Positions 37,261 to 47,649 of a stretch of DNA of 64,000 bases are shown one piece after another; the first letter of the stretch is position 1, and every line of letters begins with the position of its first letter. A program made the position numbers and the translations under genes. The notes beneath the pieces were generated by a model. That model was not told the origin of the DNA. It worked only from the letters and a program-made list of their open reading frames with translations, and did no database searches. Origin of the DNA: Oxyruncus cristatus (taxonomy: Eukaryota; Chordata; Aves; Passeriformes; Cotingidae); contig VXAY01002919.1 of assembly GCA_013399855.1 (NCBI GenBank), forward strand, positions 1,599,023-1,663,022, read 5' to 3'.

Positions 37261-37268
37261 AAATAAGA

Positions 37269-39702
37269 CAACGTGAGTTTAGGAAAGGCCATAATTCTTC
37301 TGAATTCGTAGGGAGGTGGCCTTGGTGGCAGCTTTCCCCCTCGTTTGGGGTCTTTTTATTGTTTTGGGTTTTTTTTTCCCCAAGAGCAATGCTCATTTGT
37401 CACGGGAGTGACAGGATGCTGAACTGGATGGGGTTTTTGGAGCAACTGCTCACGAGAGTGCCTGTGCTTTTATTCCCTTTCATCCCAGTGATCTCAAGGA
37501 GTCAGACCTTGGGTTTTACATCCATCATCGGGGGGCTTTAAGGGAGTTTTCCGGGGGATTTGGCTAAAGCAGAACAGCTCCATTAAATTGTGTGGGGAAC
37601 CAAAAGCACATGTTTCAGTGCTTCCTGCAACATCTGTGTTATTCCTGCAGTAACTCCTGCTGGGAAAAGTATTTTAAGATCAGTTTTAGGATGGAAAAAA
37701 AAGGTATTTGGATAGACCAAAGCAGCACAGGGAGGGTGCAGGAGCAGCTCCTGGGTGTTCCAGCTGCCACTCCTCATCTGGCAGGGACAGGGAAGCAAAG
37801 ATGATGGAGCATCTTGGCAAGAGCCTCGAAATTTTAGCCCCATGGGAAACAAAAGGGGGAAAGAAAAAATGTGCAGGAAGGTTTGAATGAAGGGCTCAGC
37901 TGAACTGCAGCCTGGCCTTCCCAAAAGGATCGGGATAATCGGGATACAGAGCCCAAACCAGCCAGGCCTGAGCAGGAAGCCTCAAGCCTCTGCCCTGGGA
38001 GGAAGGACAACAATTGTCACCAAAAAGCAATATTTAAACCATAAAAGACAAGCAGAAATTCTGCTTAAAGGACTCCTTAGAGTGGATTTCTCCCGCCCCT
38101 TTCCCAGAATTTGACTTTTTAAGACGGAATTTTCATAAAAACAATGAGGGCTGTATAAATTCCGAGTCTGAACATCCTGTTCCCAGTGCTCTACACTTCC
38201 AGACATCCCTTTTACGGGTAAAGGGATCCTTCTTATTGGCTGCACACAGAAAAAGGTTTACAGAGGGATTTAGAAAAATACTAAAATTTGTATTTTTAGG
38301 GGAAAAAAAAAAACCCCCACTACAGAATAAAGGAGACAGAGCAGACACAAACCTGAGGAGAGTCCTGAAGCACCTCCGTGAGGTTCTTTCTGTTGATTTT
38401 CACCACCTTATTCTTTGGGCTTCAACCAGAGCCTTTCCTTTTCTCATACACACGAGTTCTCCTGAGGAATCTGTGTCCTCAGATCCTCAGGGATCCACCC
38501 TGGTGTGTCCCCACCTGTCCCCTTCCTGCTTTCAGGGATGGACATCGGCCCAGTTGCAAGAGCTGCATTGCTTTTTAGCAAAGAGGGGTTTAACCCTGCA
38601 TTTTCATCAATTTTCCCTAAACCTTTCGGCATTTCATGATGGGAAAATAAACCCTCTTTTGTATTTGGTGTGGTTTTGGAGTCTAATTTAGAAATGGTTT
38701 GAGAAGAGCTTTTTTTTTCCCCTTCCTTTTTAGCCTTTGTATCAGTCATTTGATCTGATATATGATAAGCTCAGATGAGTTTAAACTGATTCATCCTATT
38801 TTGTAATGTTTAAATGTACTTTGCTGGAGCTCCATCATAATGTCACACACTTTTAAAATGAATAATTCATCCTGCCCACCTTTTCTGAAATGCCAAAAGG
38901 ATACTGAGCCTTCCCAGAGAGAAGCAAATACCTTTACTTAAAAAGTACACAGGGAAACAATATAATTTAAGAACAAATACCAAGCCCAGCCGCACCACTG
39001 CAGGTCTCAGTGCTGTGACCTCATGTGGGAGAACAAGCTGGAGCCCTGAAGGGAGGGAAAAGGTGCTTTTCCAGGGAAGGGTCAGCTCTGCATTAGGCAC
39101 TGGTGGCTCTGGGCGCTCCAAGGGGAATCAGGAAATATCTGAAATATCTGAAAATCAGTGACAGGCACAGATCAGACTCTTGGAGCAGGCGCCTGTCAAG
39201 GAGCTGTGTGAGAAAGGACATTGATGTTATCCCCATGCTGGCACTGTTTCAGGGAGAGCTTTGTCAGTTCTATATTTAGCTGCTGGATTAGGTACCTCAC
39301 TAAGAGCCAGGTAGAGTTTTGTCAGTTCTGAGCCCAGCAGGGATCAGGTTAAGACTCTGGAACGAATGTGTGAGAACCCGCTGTTTGCCAACTGGAATAA
39401 GAAAAGTAACCCGGAGAACTTCAAATTACAGGCAGCAGAGCCTCCCCCAGCTGCAGAGCACCACGATTCCCTGTGGCCGTGGTGCAAGGGCCCACCCTGA
39501 CCTGGTGAAACCAACCTCCCACCCAGCAGCACCCACCCCAGGGCGGGAGGTGGATGGTCCACAGGACGCTCGTCGCTCCCAGGAACAACGCTGAGCTCCC
39601 TGGGAACTGCAGGAGGAATTCCCCAGCCACAGGCATGGAGGAGGATGAAGGGAGCAGAAACCCCACTCCGGGTCTTTCGGGGAAAGAGGGTGTGCTGGGG
39701 AA
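37269..39702. other. Unique intronic sequence, nothing recognised
   Basis: Short T-runs occur near 37370 and 38711. A GAAATATCT doublet lies at about 39131-39148. No exon or mobile element is recognised. Confidence 0.5.
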
Positions 39703-40138
39703 GGGGCACAAAGATGACTGGAGTGATGGAGAAGCTCTCCCGTGAGGAAAGGCTGGGAGAGTTGGGATTGCTCAGCCTGGAGAAGAGAAGGCTCTGGGGT
39801 GACATCAGAGCCCCCTCCAGTGCCTGAAGGGGCTCCAAGAGAGCTGGAGAGGGACTGGGGACAAGGGATGGAGGGACAGGACAAAGGAGAATGGCTTCAC
39901 ATGGACAGGAGCAGGGTTAGACGGGATATTGGGAAGGAATTCTTTCCCTGTGAGGGTTGGGAGGCCCTGGCACAGATTGCCCAGAGAAGCTGTGGCTGCC
40001 CCATCCCTGGAATTGTCCAAGGCCAGGTTGGACGGTGCTTGGAGCAACCTGGGCTGGTGGAAGGTGTCCCTGCCCATGGCAGGGGGTGGGATGAGATGAG
40101 CTTTGAGGTCCCTTCCAACCAAACTGTGATTCTTTGAT
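39703..40138 (+). mobile_element. CR1 LINE 3' fragment, ~435 bp
   Basis: It includes GAGGAAAGGCTGGGAGAG, CAGCCTGGAGAAGAGAAGG, the segment AGAATGGCTTCACATGG, GGTTGCC-like CAGATTGCCCAGAGAAGC and the 3' end CCCTTCCAACC with GATTCTTTGAT. It keeps a little of the 3' end of the CR1 ORF2 and most of the 3' UTR. Plus strand, 5'-truncated. Confidence 0.94.
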
Positions 40139-41849
40139 AAGAAATGGGGCTCCCAAGCCCACAGTCCCTTGGATTACACATTTTGCCTTAATTCCAGAGC
40201 AGAAAGAAACATCTCACTCGTTCACCCCCGGCTGGAGTCACTGCAGGACTGACCCTGCTTTGCTCACAGCCCGGCAGGAACCGAGCAGGAATTTTCAGAA
40301 AATGTCCAATAAATCCCTTTGCCCCGGGGTAGCTCCGAGGGAAAGGCAGGAGGCTGCACTGCTGGCAGGGCAGAGGAGTGAGCAGGGCCATGTGCCAGCA
40401 CTGCCTGGCCTCCGGCAGCCCCCTGTGCCTCGTCCCAGCATGTTTCCAGCCCGGCAGAGCCCCCCTCAACGCCCATAAACCCATCGTTACCCAGCCCCGA
40501 TATCCAAGGGCCTAAATCCTAATTTGTGTTTCGTAAATATTTGATGCAAAGGGTATTTTTTTACTGCATCGCAGAGAAGGCAGGAGATGAACTCTCCACT
40601 GGAGATACTAAAGGCATCTGAGCATTTGCAGCACCACTGGGTGTTATCACTCAGCACTTCAGGCTCTGCCAGCAAAGAGCAAGGCAAGGACAGGCCTGTA
40701 TCACACGGCCTTGCTTTGGTGGAGACGAGGCTTTCAGCAAGCCCAGATCACCTCTCCAAACACCTCATGAGTCTGGAATAAATAAAAATTAGAGCAAACT
40801 AAAAAAAAAAGAAAACCTATAAAACTCAGTAGTCATTTTCCACCAAGAGCCCCGTACTGCTCATCAAACATTGAAGAGCAGTCTGTGAATATCTGAAAAA
40901 ATGACCTCATTGTCATTCTTCAAATCTTCCCTTCAAGCCTCAGAGCTCAGAGATTCTTGTAAAAGTACATGAGATGAGTCTGGAGTCCTGTGGCCACAGG
41001 TTTGCGCTTCCAGCAGCGTTTTTTCACTCCTAACTCTCTTGTTTTACGTGGTTGAAATGCAGAGCCCCTGCACATTCACCCAGGCTCTTTCTAAAGTTCA
41101 CCTGTGCAGGGAGAGGGAACAGTGAGATGAATGGTTTTAGTACCAGTTGCAAATCTCCCCGAGTTTTAACTCTGGAAGATAAATAAACCAAAAAAAAAAA
41201 AAAGCATTGTGGACGTGCTGTGGACATTTCCCACTAATTGTCAGCACGCTTTGGGGCAGGACTAAGTGAGAAGTGTTTAGACCCCAGCTGAGGAATCTGT
41301 CAGTAATGCCTTGAAACGATTGAAATAAAATGACTTAACCTCCATCGGTCGTTAATTAATCTCAGAGGGTTGATTAGAGCACTCTGAACCCTGATGAGAA
41401 ATTAAAGAGTGTGGCCTCCCCTAAAAACAGGGTAGGAAAAAACAGAGCCGTAAACCCAAAGCTGTGTCGTGATACTGGGCAGAGAGAGCTGGGGAGGGTG
41501 CAGAGGCACAGACAGAAAATGATGGTTACAGGGAGCTCTGGGCAGGGTCTCCCGAGGTAACTCCTGTGGGATTGTGTTGTTTCTGACGTGGTCCCTGTGC
41601 CCTGTTCAGCTCCTGATGAACCTGAGCTCTGGTTTCACACTGCAGGGATGGAGGGGGGGTGAGGTGGTTGCTGAGGGTTCACAAGGTGAACACACCTGCC
41701 AAAAAATAGAGGGCATCTCCTGCCGGGTGTCCTTTCTGAACCCAGGGGCTTAAGTGAAGGCAAGTCTGGAAAACACCTTCCTCCAGAGCCCTCTGCCATG
41801 GGCAGAGCGTGTCTGTGCTGCACAGAGGAAATCAGGGGTTCCCAGCAGG
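40139..41849. other. Unique intronic sequence, nothing recognised
   Basis: A-runs lie near 40800 and 41191. No exon or mobile element is visible. Confidence 0.5.
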
Positions 41850-41960
41850 GTTTGCATTGGAAAGGACCTCAAAGATCACCTCATCCCACCCCCACCCACA
41901 CCTTCCATGAGCCCAGGTTGCTGCAAGACTCATCCAACCTGGCCTTGGACACTTCCAGGT
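41850..41960 (-). mobile_element. CR1 LINE 3' fragment, degraded
   Basis: The plus strand reads TTTGCATTGGAAAGGACCTC, ATGAGCCCAGGTTGCTGC and CCTTGGACACTTCCAGG. The extreme 3' end with the octamers is lost. Minus strand, ~110 bp. Confidence 0.85.
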
Positions 41961-42833
41961 TTTAACTGTCCACAGCCCCTCTGCACAGCACCCTTCAGCA
42001 GCGGGGTCTTAGGTAAAGGATGGGAGGGAGAAACATCCATGCGAACAAGACCTTCGGTGCTCTGCATCCTGCTGCTGCAGGTGGCATGTCTGCTGCCAAC
42101 CCTGCTCCAAGTGAGAAACGAGCCTGTCTCATCCCTCCCAGGGCCCAGACGCACCCTTGGGAGGGAAATTAAATCTCCTGCAGCTCCTTTGGGACACAGC
42201 CCTGCCTCCACAGCATCCTGTCGTCTCCAGGCTTGTCTGGCCCACTCAGGAGGAAGCACTGGGGACCTGACTCCTGTCCAAAAGCAAAACCTGAAGACCA
42301 TATGGTGTAGGTTTAAGCATTTGGCCTCTGTTTGAGCTTGGGAAGAGCAGAGAGCAACTGAGATTTGGATGCCAGTGAAAGCCCCAGGTCCAGCCACAGA
42401 AAGTCCGTTCCTGCGGGATAAGACTTGTTTAATGTAACTAAATTACCCATCCACGGCTTCACACTGGTTGGAGGAGATTGTGTGTGATATTTATCTATAG
42501 ATGTGTCTGTATGATTGGACAGTGTTCTCATAAAGACTAAGCAGCAGATCAATGGGGAGATGTCCCTTTCCTGGACAATCCACCCCTCCCAGACCAGGTC
42601 ATTTATACCTGGATGTATCAGGAATGGATTCATTTTGGATGTCCTGCCAAGGGCTGGGCACCTCAACGCCCACTGGGAGAAGCAAGGCAGGATTCACTAG
42701 TAAACAAACAGAAGGTGGGCCATGGGAGATCAGGAATTCATTAACAGCTTTTAAGGCCAGAAGGGAAATTGTGATCACCCTGGGACTGGCTGTTCAGCAG
42801 CAAAAGGCCAAACACCCACGTACCTGTAGCTGT

Positions 42834-42935
42834 GCCATAACCACAATGGGCTCATGACTAATTTGCTCAGGTTTGACAATCAGTCATGTTTTCTGTCAGG
42901 TTCAGCCCCCCCCCTTTTAACTGTTGTTATTTATT
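42834..42935. repeat. Left ~100-bp direct repeat of an unclassified mosaic element
   Basis: The segment from GCCATAACCACAATGGGCTC through AATCAGTCATGTTTTCTGTC and a C-run to TTATTTATT is repeated at 43106-43196. The two copies align along their length, with a ~10-base insertion in this copy and a number of substitutions. Confidence 0.85.
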
Positions 42936-42938
42936 CTC

Positions 42939-43107
42939 CCTCATATTCTCCCCAGAATAACCTGGGGGAGCATGAGGAAGTGGAGGCTCCACAGCTGCCC
43001 AGGTAACAAAAGCCAGCAGCAGCAGCATCCTCCCCTCACCTCGTGCCAAGCTCTGTAACGTTTTGTCTCCTCTGCTGTGACAGAACAGAGGTGCTCACCA
43101 TGAAGGC
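42939..43107. repeat. 169-bp unclassified repeat, copy A
   Basis: It matches 47481-47649 over its whole 169 bases with no indel and about 90% identity by eye; anchors are CTGCCCAGGTAACAAAAGCC and CACCTCGTGCCAAGCTCTGT. It fills almost exactly the space between the two direct repeats at 42834 and 43106. It does not match CR1 or the LTR. On the minus strand it holds a short ATG frame with a Leu-rich leader-like start. Confidence 0.9.
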
Positions 43108-43196
43108 CATAACTACAGTGGGCTCAGGACTAATTTGAAAATCAGTCATGTTTTCCATCAAGTTCAGCCCCCCCCTTTTTACTGTCATTATTTATT
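43106..43196. repeat. Right ~90-bp direct repeat of the mosaic element
   Basis: This is the counterpart of 42834-42935, offset by 272 bases. It has GCCATAACTACAGTGGGCTC, AATCAGTCATGTTTTCCATC, a C-run and TTATTTATT. Sequence beyond it differs from sequence beyond the left copy. Confidence 0.85.
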
Positions 43197-44292
43197 GGGT
43201 GGCTTGATTTACTCCTTTTGTCCATCCCAGGCTGCCAGGGATGATTCCAATAGTTTCCAAGAAATACTCTCTGCTCCAAAAGCCTCCCTGGTCAAGAGGA
43301 GAGGATTTAAAAGTAGGAGTGACCCACTGTGCTGATGAAAAACAGGGGCACACAGGCTGACTCCTGAACCACCCTCACCCCTGTTCCTGATTCAGCAAAG
43401 CAAATCAGCATTGATTTGAGCAGTGCTTACAGTAAAGCAGGTGCTTAAGTGCTTTCCTGGATGATGACTGGGACTCTGAGGGCCTTGATGGATCCAGCCC
43501 AGCATTTCCCCGTGGCTGTTAAGTCTCCTCTGTTACGTTTTGCTATAATTCTGTCACTTTATGAAGAATATCAAGCTTTGTCTCTTACCAGCCATCTGCA
43601 AAAAAAAGCCCAATAAAACCCTCTGAGGATGCCTCACCACAGAAATCTTTCCCACCGTCCACGTTTTGGGCACCTTTGGCCTCACCCCCCCATAGCAAAT
43701 GACCTTTCCTGCACCTCATGGCTACGGTCTGTTAACACCAAGTTTTACATTGCATTCATATTCCCCCTGACGTGACTTAAAAGCTGAACCAAGACAAGGG
43801 CAAAAGGTCTAAAAAAAAAATCCAGTTATAGCTCCATTATGAACGATGATTCCACTTAAGTACTGGAAAGCACTATTCAAGAGAGGATAAAAGATACCCT
43901 CCATAGGAACACGTACATTCAGAAGAGGACACGCAGCTTTCATGGCTCACGGGAGGATTTACTACCTACGTTGCCTCTTATCGCTCCAGTTTAAACCTCA
44001 GCTGTTGCAAATGATTTCAAATTAAATTTCTGGGGTACAAACATGCAGAAGAGGAGCCCCAAAAGCGCCAAAGCAGGGCTTTGGCTGTCTGGAGCCTACG
44101 TGACCACAGGATCCTTGTGCCTCAGTAAAGGTTGTGAGTCATCCAGCTGCTGCTGAAGTAAGTTAATAAAAGGGAGAGGGCAAACATCCTGTTTTGTTCT
44201 TAATTCCTATCATTGACTAAGATGTAGCTTCATTAGCCAACCTTCCCTCCCTGTAGGACAGTCTATCCCCACTTCCACATGTAAAACACTAG
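43197..44292. other. Unique intronic sequence, nothing recognised
   Basis: Only a short A-run near 43811-43819. No exon or mobile element is seen. Confidence 0.5.
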
Positions 44293-44598
44293 ACAGAATC
44301 ACAGAATATCCTGAGCTGGAAGGGACCCATGAGGATTGTCCAGTCCAGCTCCTGGCCCTGCACAGACACCCCAACGATTCCACCCTGTTCATAAGAGTGT
44401 TGTCAAACCCTCCTGGAGCTCTGGCAGCCTTGGGGCCGTGCCCACTGCCCTGGGGAGCCTGTTCAGTGCCCAACCACCCTCTGGGGGAAGAACCTTTTCC
44501 TGAGACCCAACCTGACCCTGCCCTGACACAGCTCCAGCCGTTCCCTGGGTGCTGTCCCTGCTCACACAGAGCAGAGCTCAGTGCCTGCCCCTCCACTT
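44293..44598 (-). mobile_element. CR1 LINE 3' fragment, GAGCTGGAAGGG subfamily, ~300 bp
   Basis: The plus strand starts ACAGAATCACAGAATATCCT, then GAGCTGGAAGGGACCCATGA, CTCCTGGCCCTGCACAGACA and GTTCAGTGCCCAACCACCCT. This is the longest copy of this subfamily here. Minus strand, 5'-truncated. Confidence 0.92.
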
Positions 44599-45074
44599 CC
44601 TCAGTGCCATTAAATACTGTTCTTTTTACTCAAAAGCCACGTCACAACATCACCACAAGAACTGCACCTCTGGTCCAGCTGGAAATGCCAAGGATGCAAT
44701 GGGACAGAGAGGCTGAAGTACCCCCTCAGCTCAAGAGCTGGTGTCTTTCTTGCTCATAAGTGGTACCAAAACCGTGTGTGGAGTGGAGTCAATTCTTGCT
44801 GAATCATTCCTAGGCCTTTTTCCTGCTTCTGAATTATCTTTAACCCGGCTGCTCTCCTGCCACATACATTAGCACACAGCATTTCTCAACCAAAACATAA
44901 AGCAGGCAAATCCTCATCTGTGAACTGCTGTCAGGCTCTTCCCTGGGAATATTCCTCTTGTCTGCAAGTCCGTGGCTGCAGGGGGATGTCTGGCACCCCC
45001 AGCTGCAGGGAACAGCTCTGCTTGCCGGGATTCTGAGTATCCACTTGCTTCCCAGCTGACTGCTGGCAGGTATT

Positions 45075-45228
45075 TCATAGAATCACAGGATAGTTTTGGG
45101 TGGAAGGGACCTGAAAGCTCATCCAGTTCCACCCCATGCCATGGGCAGGGACACCTTCCACTAGCCCAGGTTGCTCCAAGCCCTGTCCAACCTGGTCTTG
45201 GACACTTCCAGGGGTGGGGAGTCCACAA
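45075..45228 (-). mobile_element. CR1 LINE 3' fragment
   Basis: The plus strand reads CATAGAATCACAGGATAG, GGTGGAAGGGACCTGAAAGC and CCACTAGCCCAGGTTGCTCC, ending after CACTTCCAGGGGTGGGGA. Minus strand, ~150 bp. Confidence 0.93.
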
Positions 45229-47144
45229 TTTACAGAACTTACCTCAAACACTGCTCTCAGTACCTGGATGCAGGTGGAAGCACCTGGAAAGGTGTTGTAG
45301 TCAAGAAGAACATCTCAGCTGCCACTGCAGTGTGTCAAATGCTTCATCTGCTTCTCCTCCCACTGGCAAGCAGGGGGTGGGAGCCAGGACTGGGAACTGG
45401 GACTGGGAACTGGGGCTGGGGACCTGCCAAACCCACCCTGCCAGTCACATGAGGGAGAACAGTGAGAGGAGGTAAAACCTCCCAGCAAGCAAAGTAACAG
45501 AGAAAAGGAGATTTTTGTGTTTGACAACGAGGTGAATAATCATCCCAAATTCCCTGCCTCACCCTAATCTCCTGCTGAGTCACTGGGTCCCTGTTGCTAC
45601 CCCGGACTGGGTGACTCCTCTCCTGGAGGCTGCCAAGGAATTTTGCCATATGGCAACAAGGAGATTTGATTAGTTGACTGTTTGCTATTTGTTTTAATTA
45701 GTAGTTTATTAGCCATATGTTAAACTGCACATTTCAACCACTCAGCAGTGTTATTGGAAGTCACAGAGTATCTGGAGGGGGTTTCTGTTGCCTCCTGAGC
45801 CACGTGGGTATTTGTTTTGGGTGTAGTGTCACCGGGTGGGAGGCAGGAGTGCTCTCCCTTGCCCCGGACTGTCCCATCTCATCTCATTTCACCTCTTCTT
45901 GTCGTATTTAATCTCATCTGCCACCTCTGCCAGCACCAGGCACGGGAGAAGGTCAGACCTCTGGCTTCCTACCAGAGCCACTTGTCACCCTGGTGGATGC
46001 TGATGGCATTCCCAGGCTCTGGAAGCCCTGCTGTCACACCCACAGGGACCTCCAGGGAGAGCCTCCCTCCCAGATGGGCGATTTGATGCTGCTCTATCTG
46101 AATAGCACATTAACAGGAGCTTGAAACCTCTGTGCTAATCACCCTGCGGAGTCTGCACCTCTTTGTTTCTGCATTCCCATCAATCAGCCATATAAAAGTT
46201 AATGGGAAATAGATAAAGAAGGTCATAAACAGCAACAGCAGAGCTTCATTTTAAACCTCACTACAATCTCCACGAGGGCCTGAGAGCAGTTTTCCCTCAG
46301 CAGAGGCTTTTATTGCAGGCAGATTCTGGCACCGTGGATTTCACCAGCACGCAGCTCTGCCTAAGAGCAGCTAAACCAGCTATTAAACAAGCCCCAAACA
46401 CCATCCCACTTCTTGTCAGGAAACCACCAGAAAGGTGACTGGAAACACCACCAGAAAGTACTGGGCACCTCGGGAAACATCCCATTGCCTTTCACCACTA
46501 TCACACTAGGTGTCAAAGTAATTGCACAGAATTAAACACCAAATTCTGGTTTATTGGCCAGGCTAATTCGTTTAAATTTGTTTTCTTTCTTTTCTCTTTT
46601 TTTTTTTTTGCCTGAGAGAACTGTGAACATCATTTTATACAATGCTCTCAATGGCCTCTCCGTGACTCGTTCCCTCCTTCACAGAAATGTTAAATACTTT
46701 GTTTCACCCTTGCACCTTCTCCTGGAAAACGGCATTTCAATAGGTTTTCCTGATTCCCATGCAGTTTAGAAATTCGGATTCCTGGATGTTGGGGTTGACT
46801 TGGCATCCCATTTTCCCCCCATCAGTTCAAAAGGCAGTAACTTCACTCTTTCAAGTGCTGTCTTTAATCAACACGTTCCCCCGATCTGCTCTTATGCACC
46901 TGCTCCCTGTGTGGGCTCAGATCAATTTTTAGATTCCAATGACTGACACATTTTTAAAATACCTTTACAGCTGCGGGTTCACAATAGATCCCAGGTACAG
47001 ATTTGCAAGGGCAGATGATGACAGCCCCGAAATCACCCGCGCTGCGGGGGCCACGCAGCGGGTGGGGGCGAAGTGCTCACCCCCACGCCGTGATGGGAGC
47101 AGGGGGGAGACTCCCTCGCCCCTGCAGCAGCTCCAGGTGCTCTT
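45229..47144. other. Intronic sequence with a small tandem repeat and a CpG-rich end
   Basis: A 13-bp tandem repeat at 45387-45425 is listed separately. A 14-base palindrome, TTGCCATATGGCAA, lies at 45643-45656. The stretch 47010-47130 is GC- and CpG-rich and contains a 7-bp hairpin, CGCTGCG...CGCAGCG, at 47040-47060. No coding exon is recognised. Confidence 0.45.
45387..45425. repeat. Tandem repeat of ~13-bp GGGACTGGGAACT units
   Basis: Three imperfect units in a row, G-rich on the plus strand. Confidence 0.9.
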
Positions 47145-47245
47145 AGAATCACAGAACAGAATCATGAAGGTTGGAAGAGTCCTGCAAGATCACCAAGCCC
47201 AACCTTTGAGCGAGTCCCCACCGCTCACACCGAACACATGGCAAA
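47145..47245 (-). mobile_element. CR1 LINE 3' fragment, GGTTGGAAGAG type
   Basis: The plus strand reads AGAATCACAGAACAGAATCA, then AAGGTTGGAAGAGTCCTGCA and CACCAAGCCCAACCTTTGAG. The 3' end type differs from the GGTTTGGGTTGGAAGGG copies. Minus strand, ~100 bp. Confidence 0.8.
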
Positions 47246-47480
47246 GAAACCCCATCGCTTCCTCCAGCCCATCAGAGCCACGGGCGCTTTCCAGGAGCCC
47301 AGGGCTGAGCACAGAGGCCTGACTTTATTAAATAACCCTGAGCAGAGCAGAAATGAAGCTTTTCCATAGCTCAGCAATGGAGTTTCTTGAGGAATCGTGT
47401 ACCACTGCCCTCAGAGCAATTAGTACATCCTCCTGTTGGTGCTCCACACCCTCTCCCCAGCCTGGGGGGGCTGTGCTCTG

Positions 47481-47649
47481 CCTCGTATTCTCCCCAGAAT
47501 AATCTGAGGGAGCATGAGGAAATGGAGGCCCCACAGCTGCCCAGGTAACAAAAGCCAGCAGCAGCAGCATCCTCCCCTCACCTCGTGCCAAGCTCTGTAC
47601 CATTTTGTCACCTCTGCTGTGACAAAACGGAGCTGTTCACCACAAAGGC
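47481..47649. repeat. 169-bp unclassified repeat, copy B
   Basis: Same orientation and same length as copy A at 42939-43107, about 4.5 kb away. Here the ~95-bp direct repeats are absent on both sides, so the match begins and ends with the 169-bp unit. The minus strand holds an ATG frame starting MLLLLAFVTWAAV, a hydrophobic leader-like start also kept in copy A. Confidence 0.9.
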
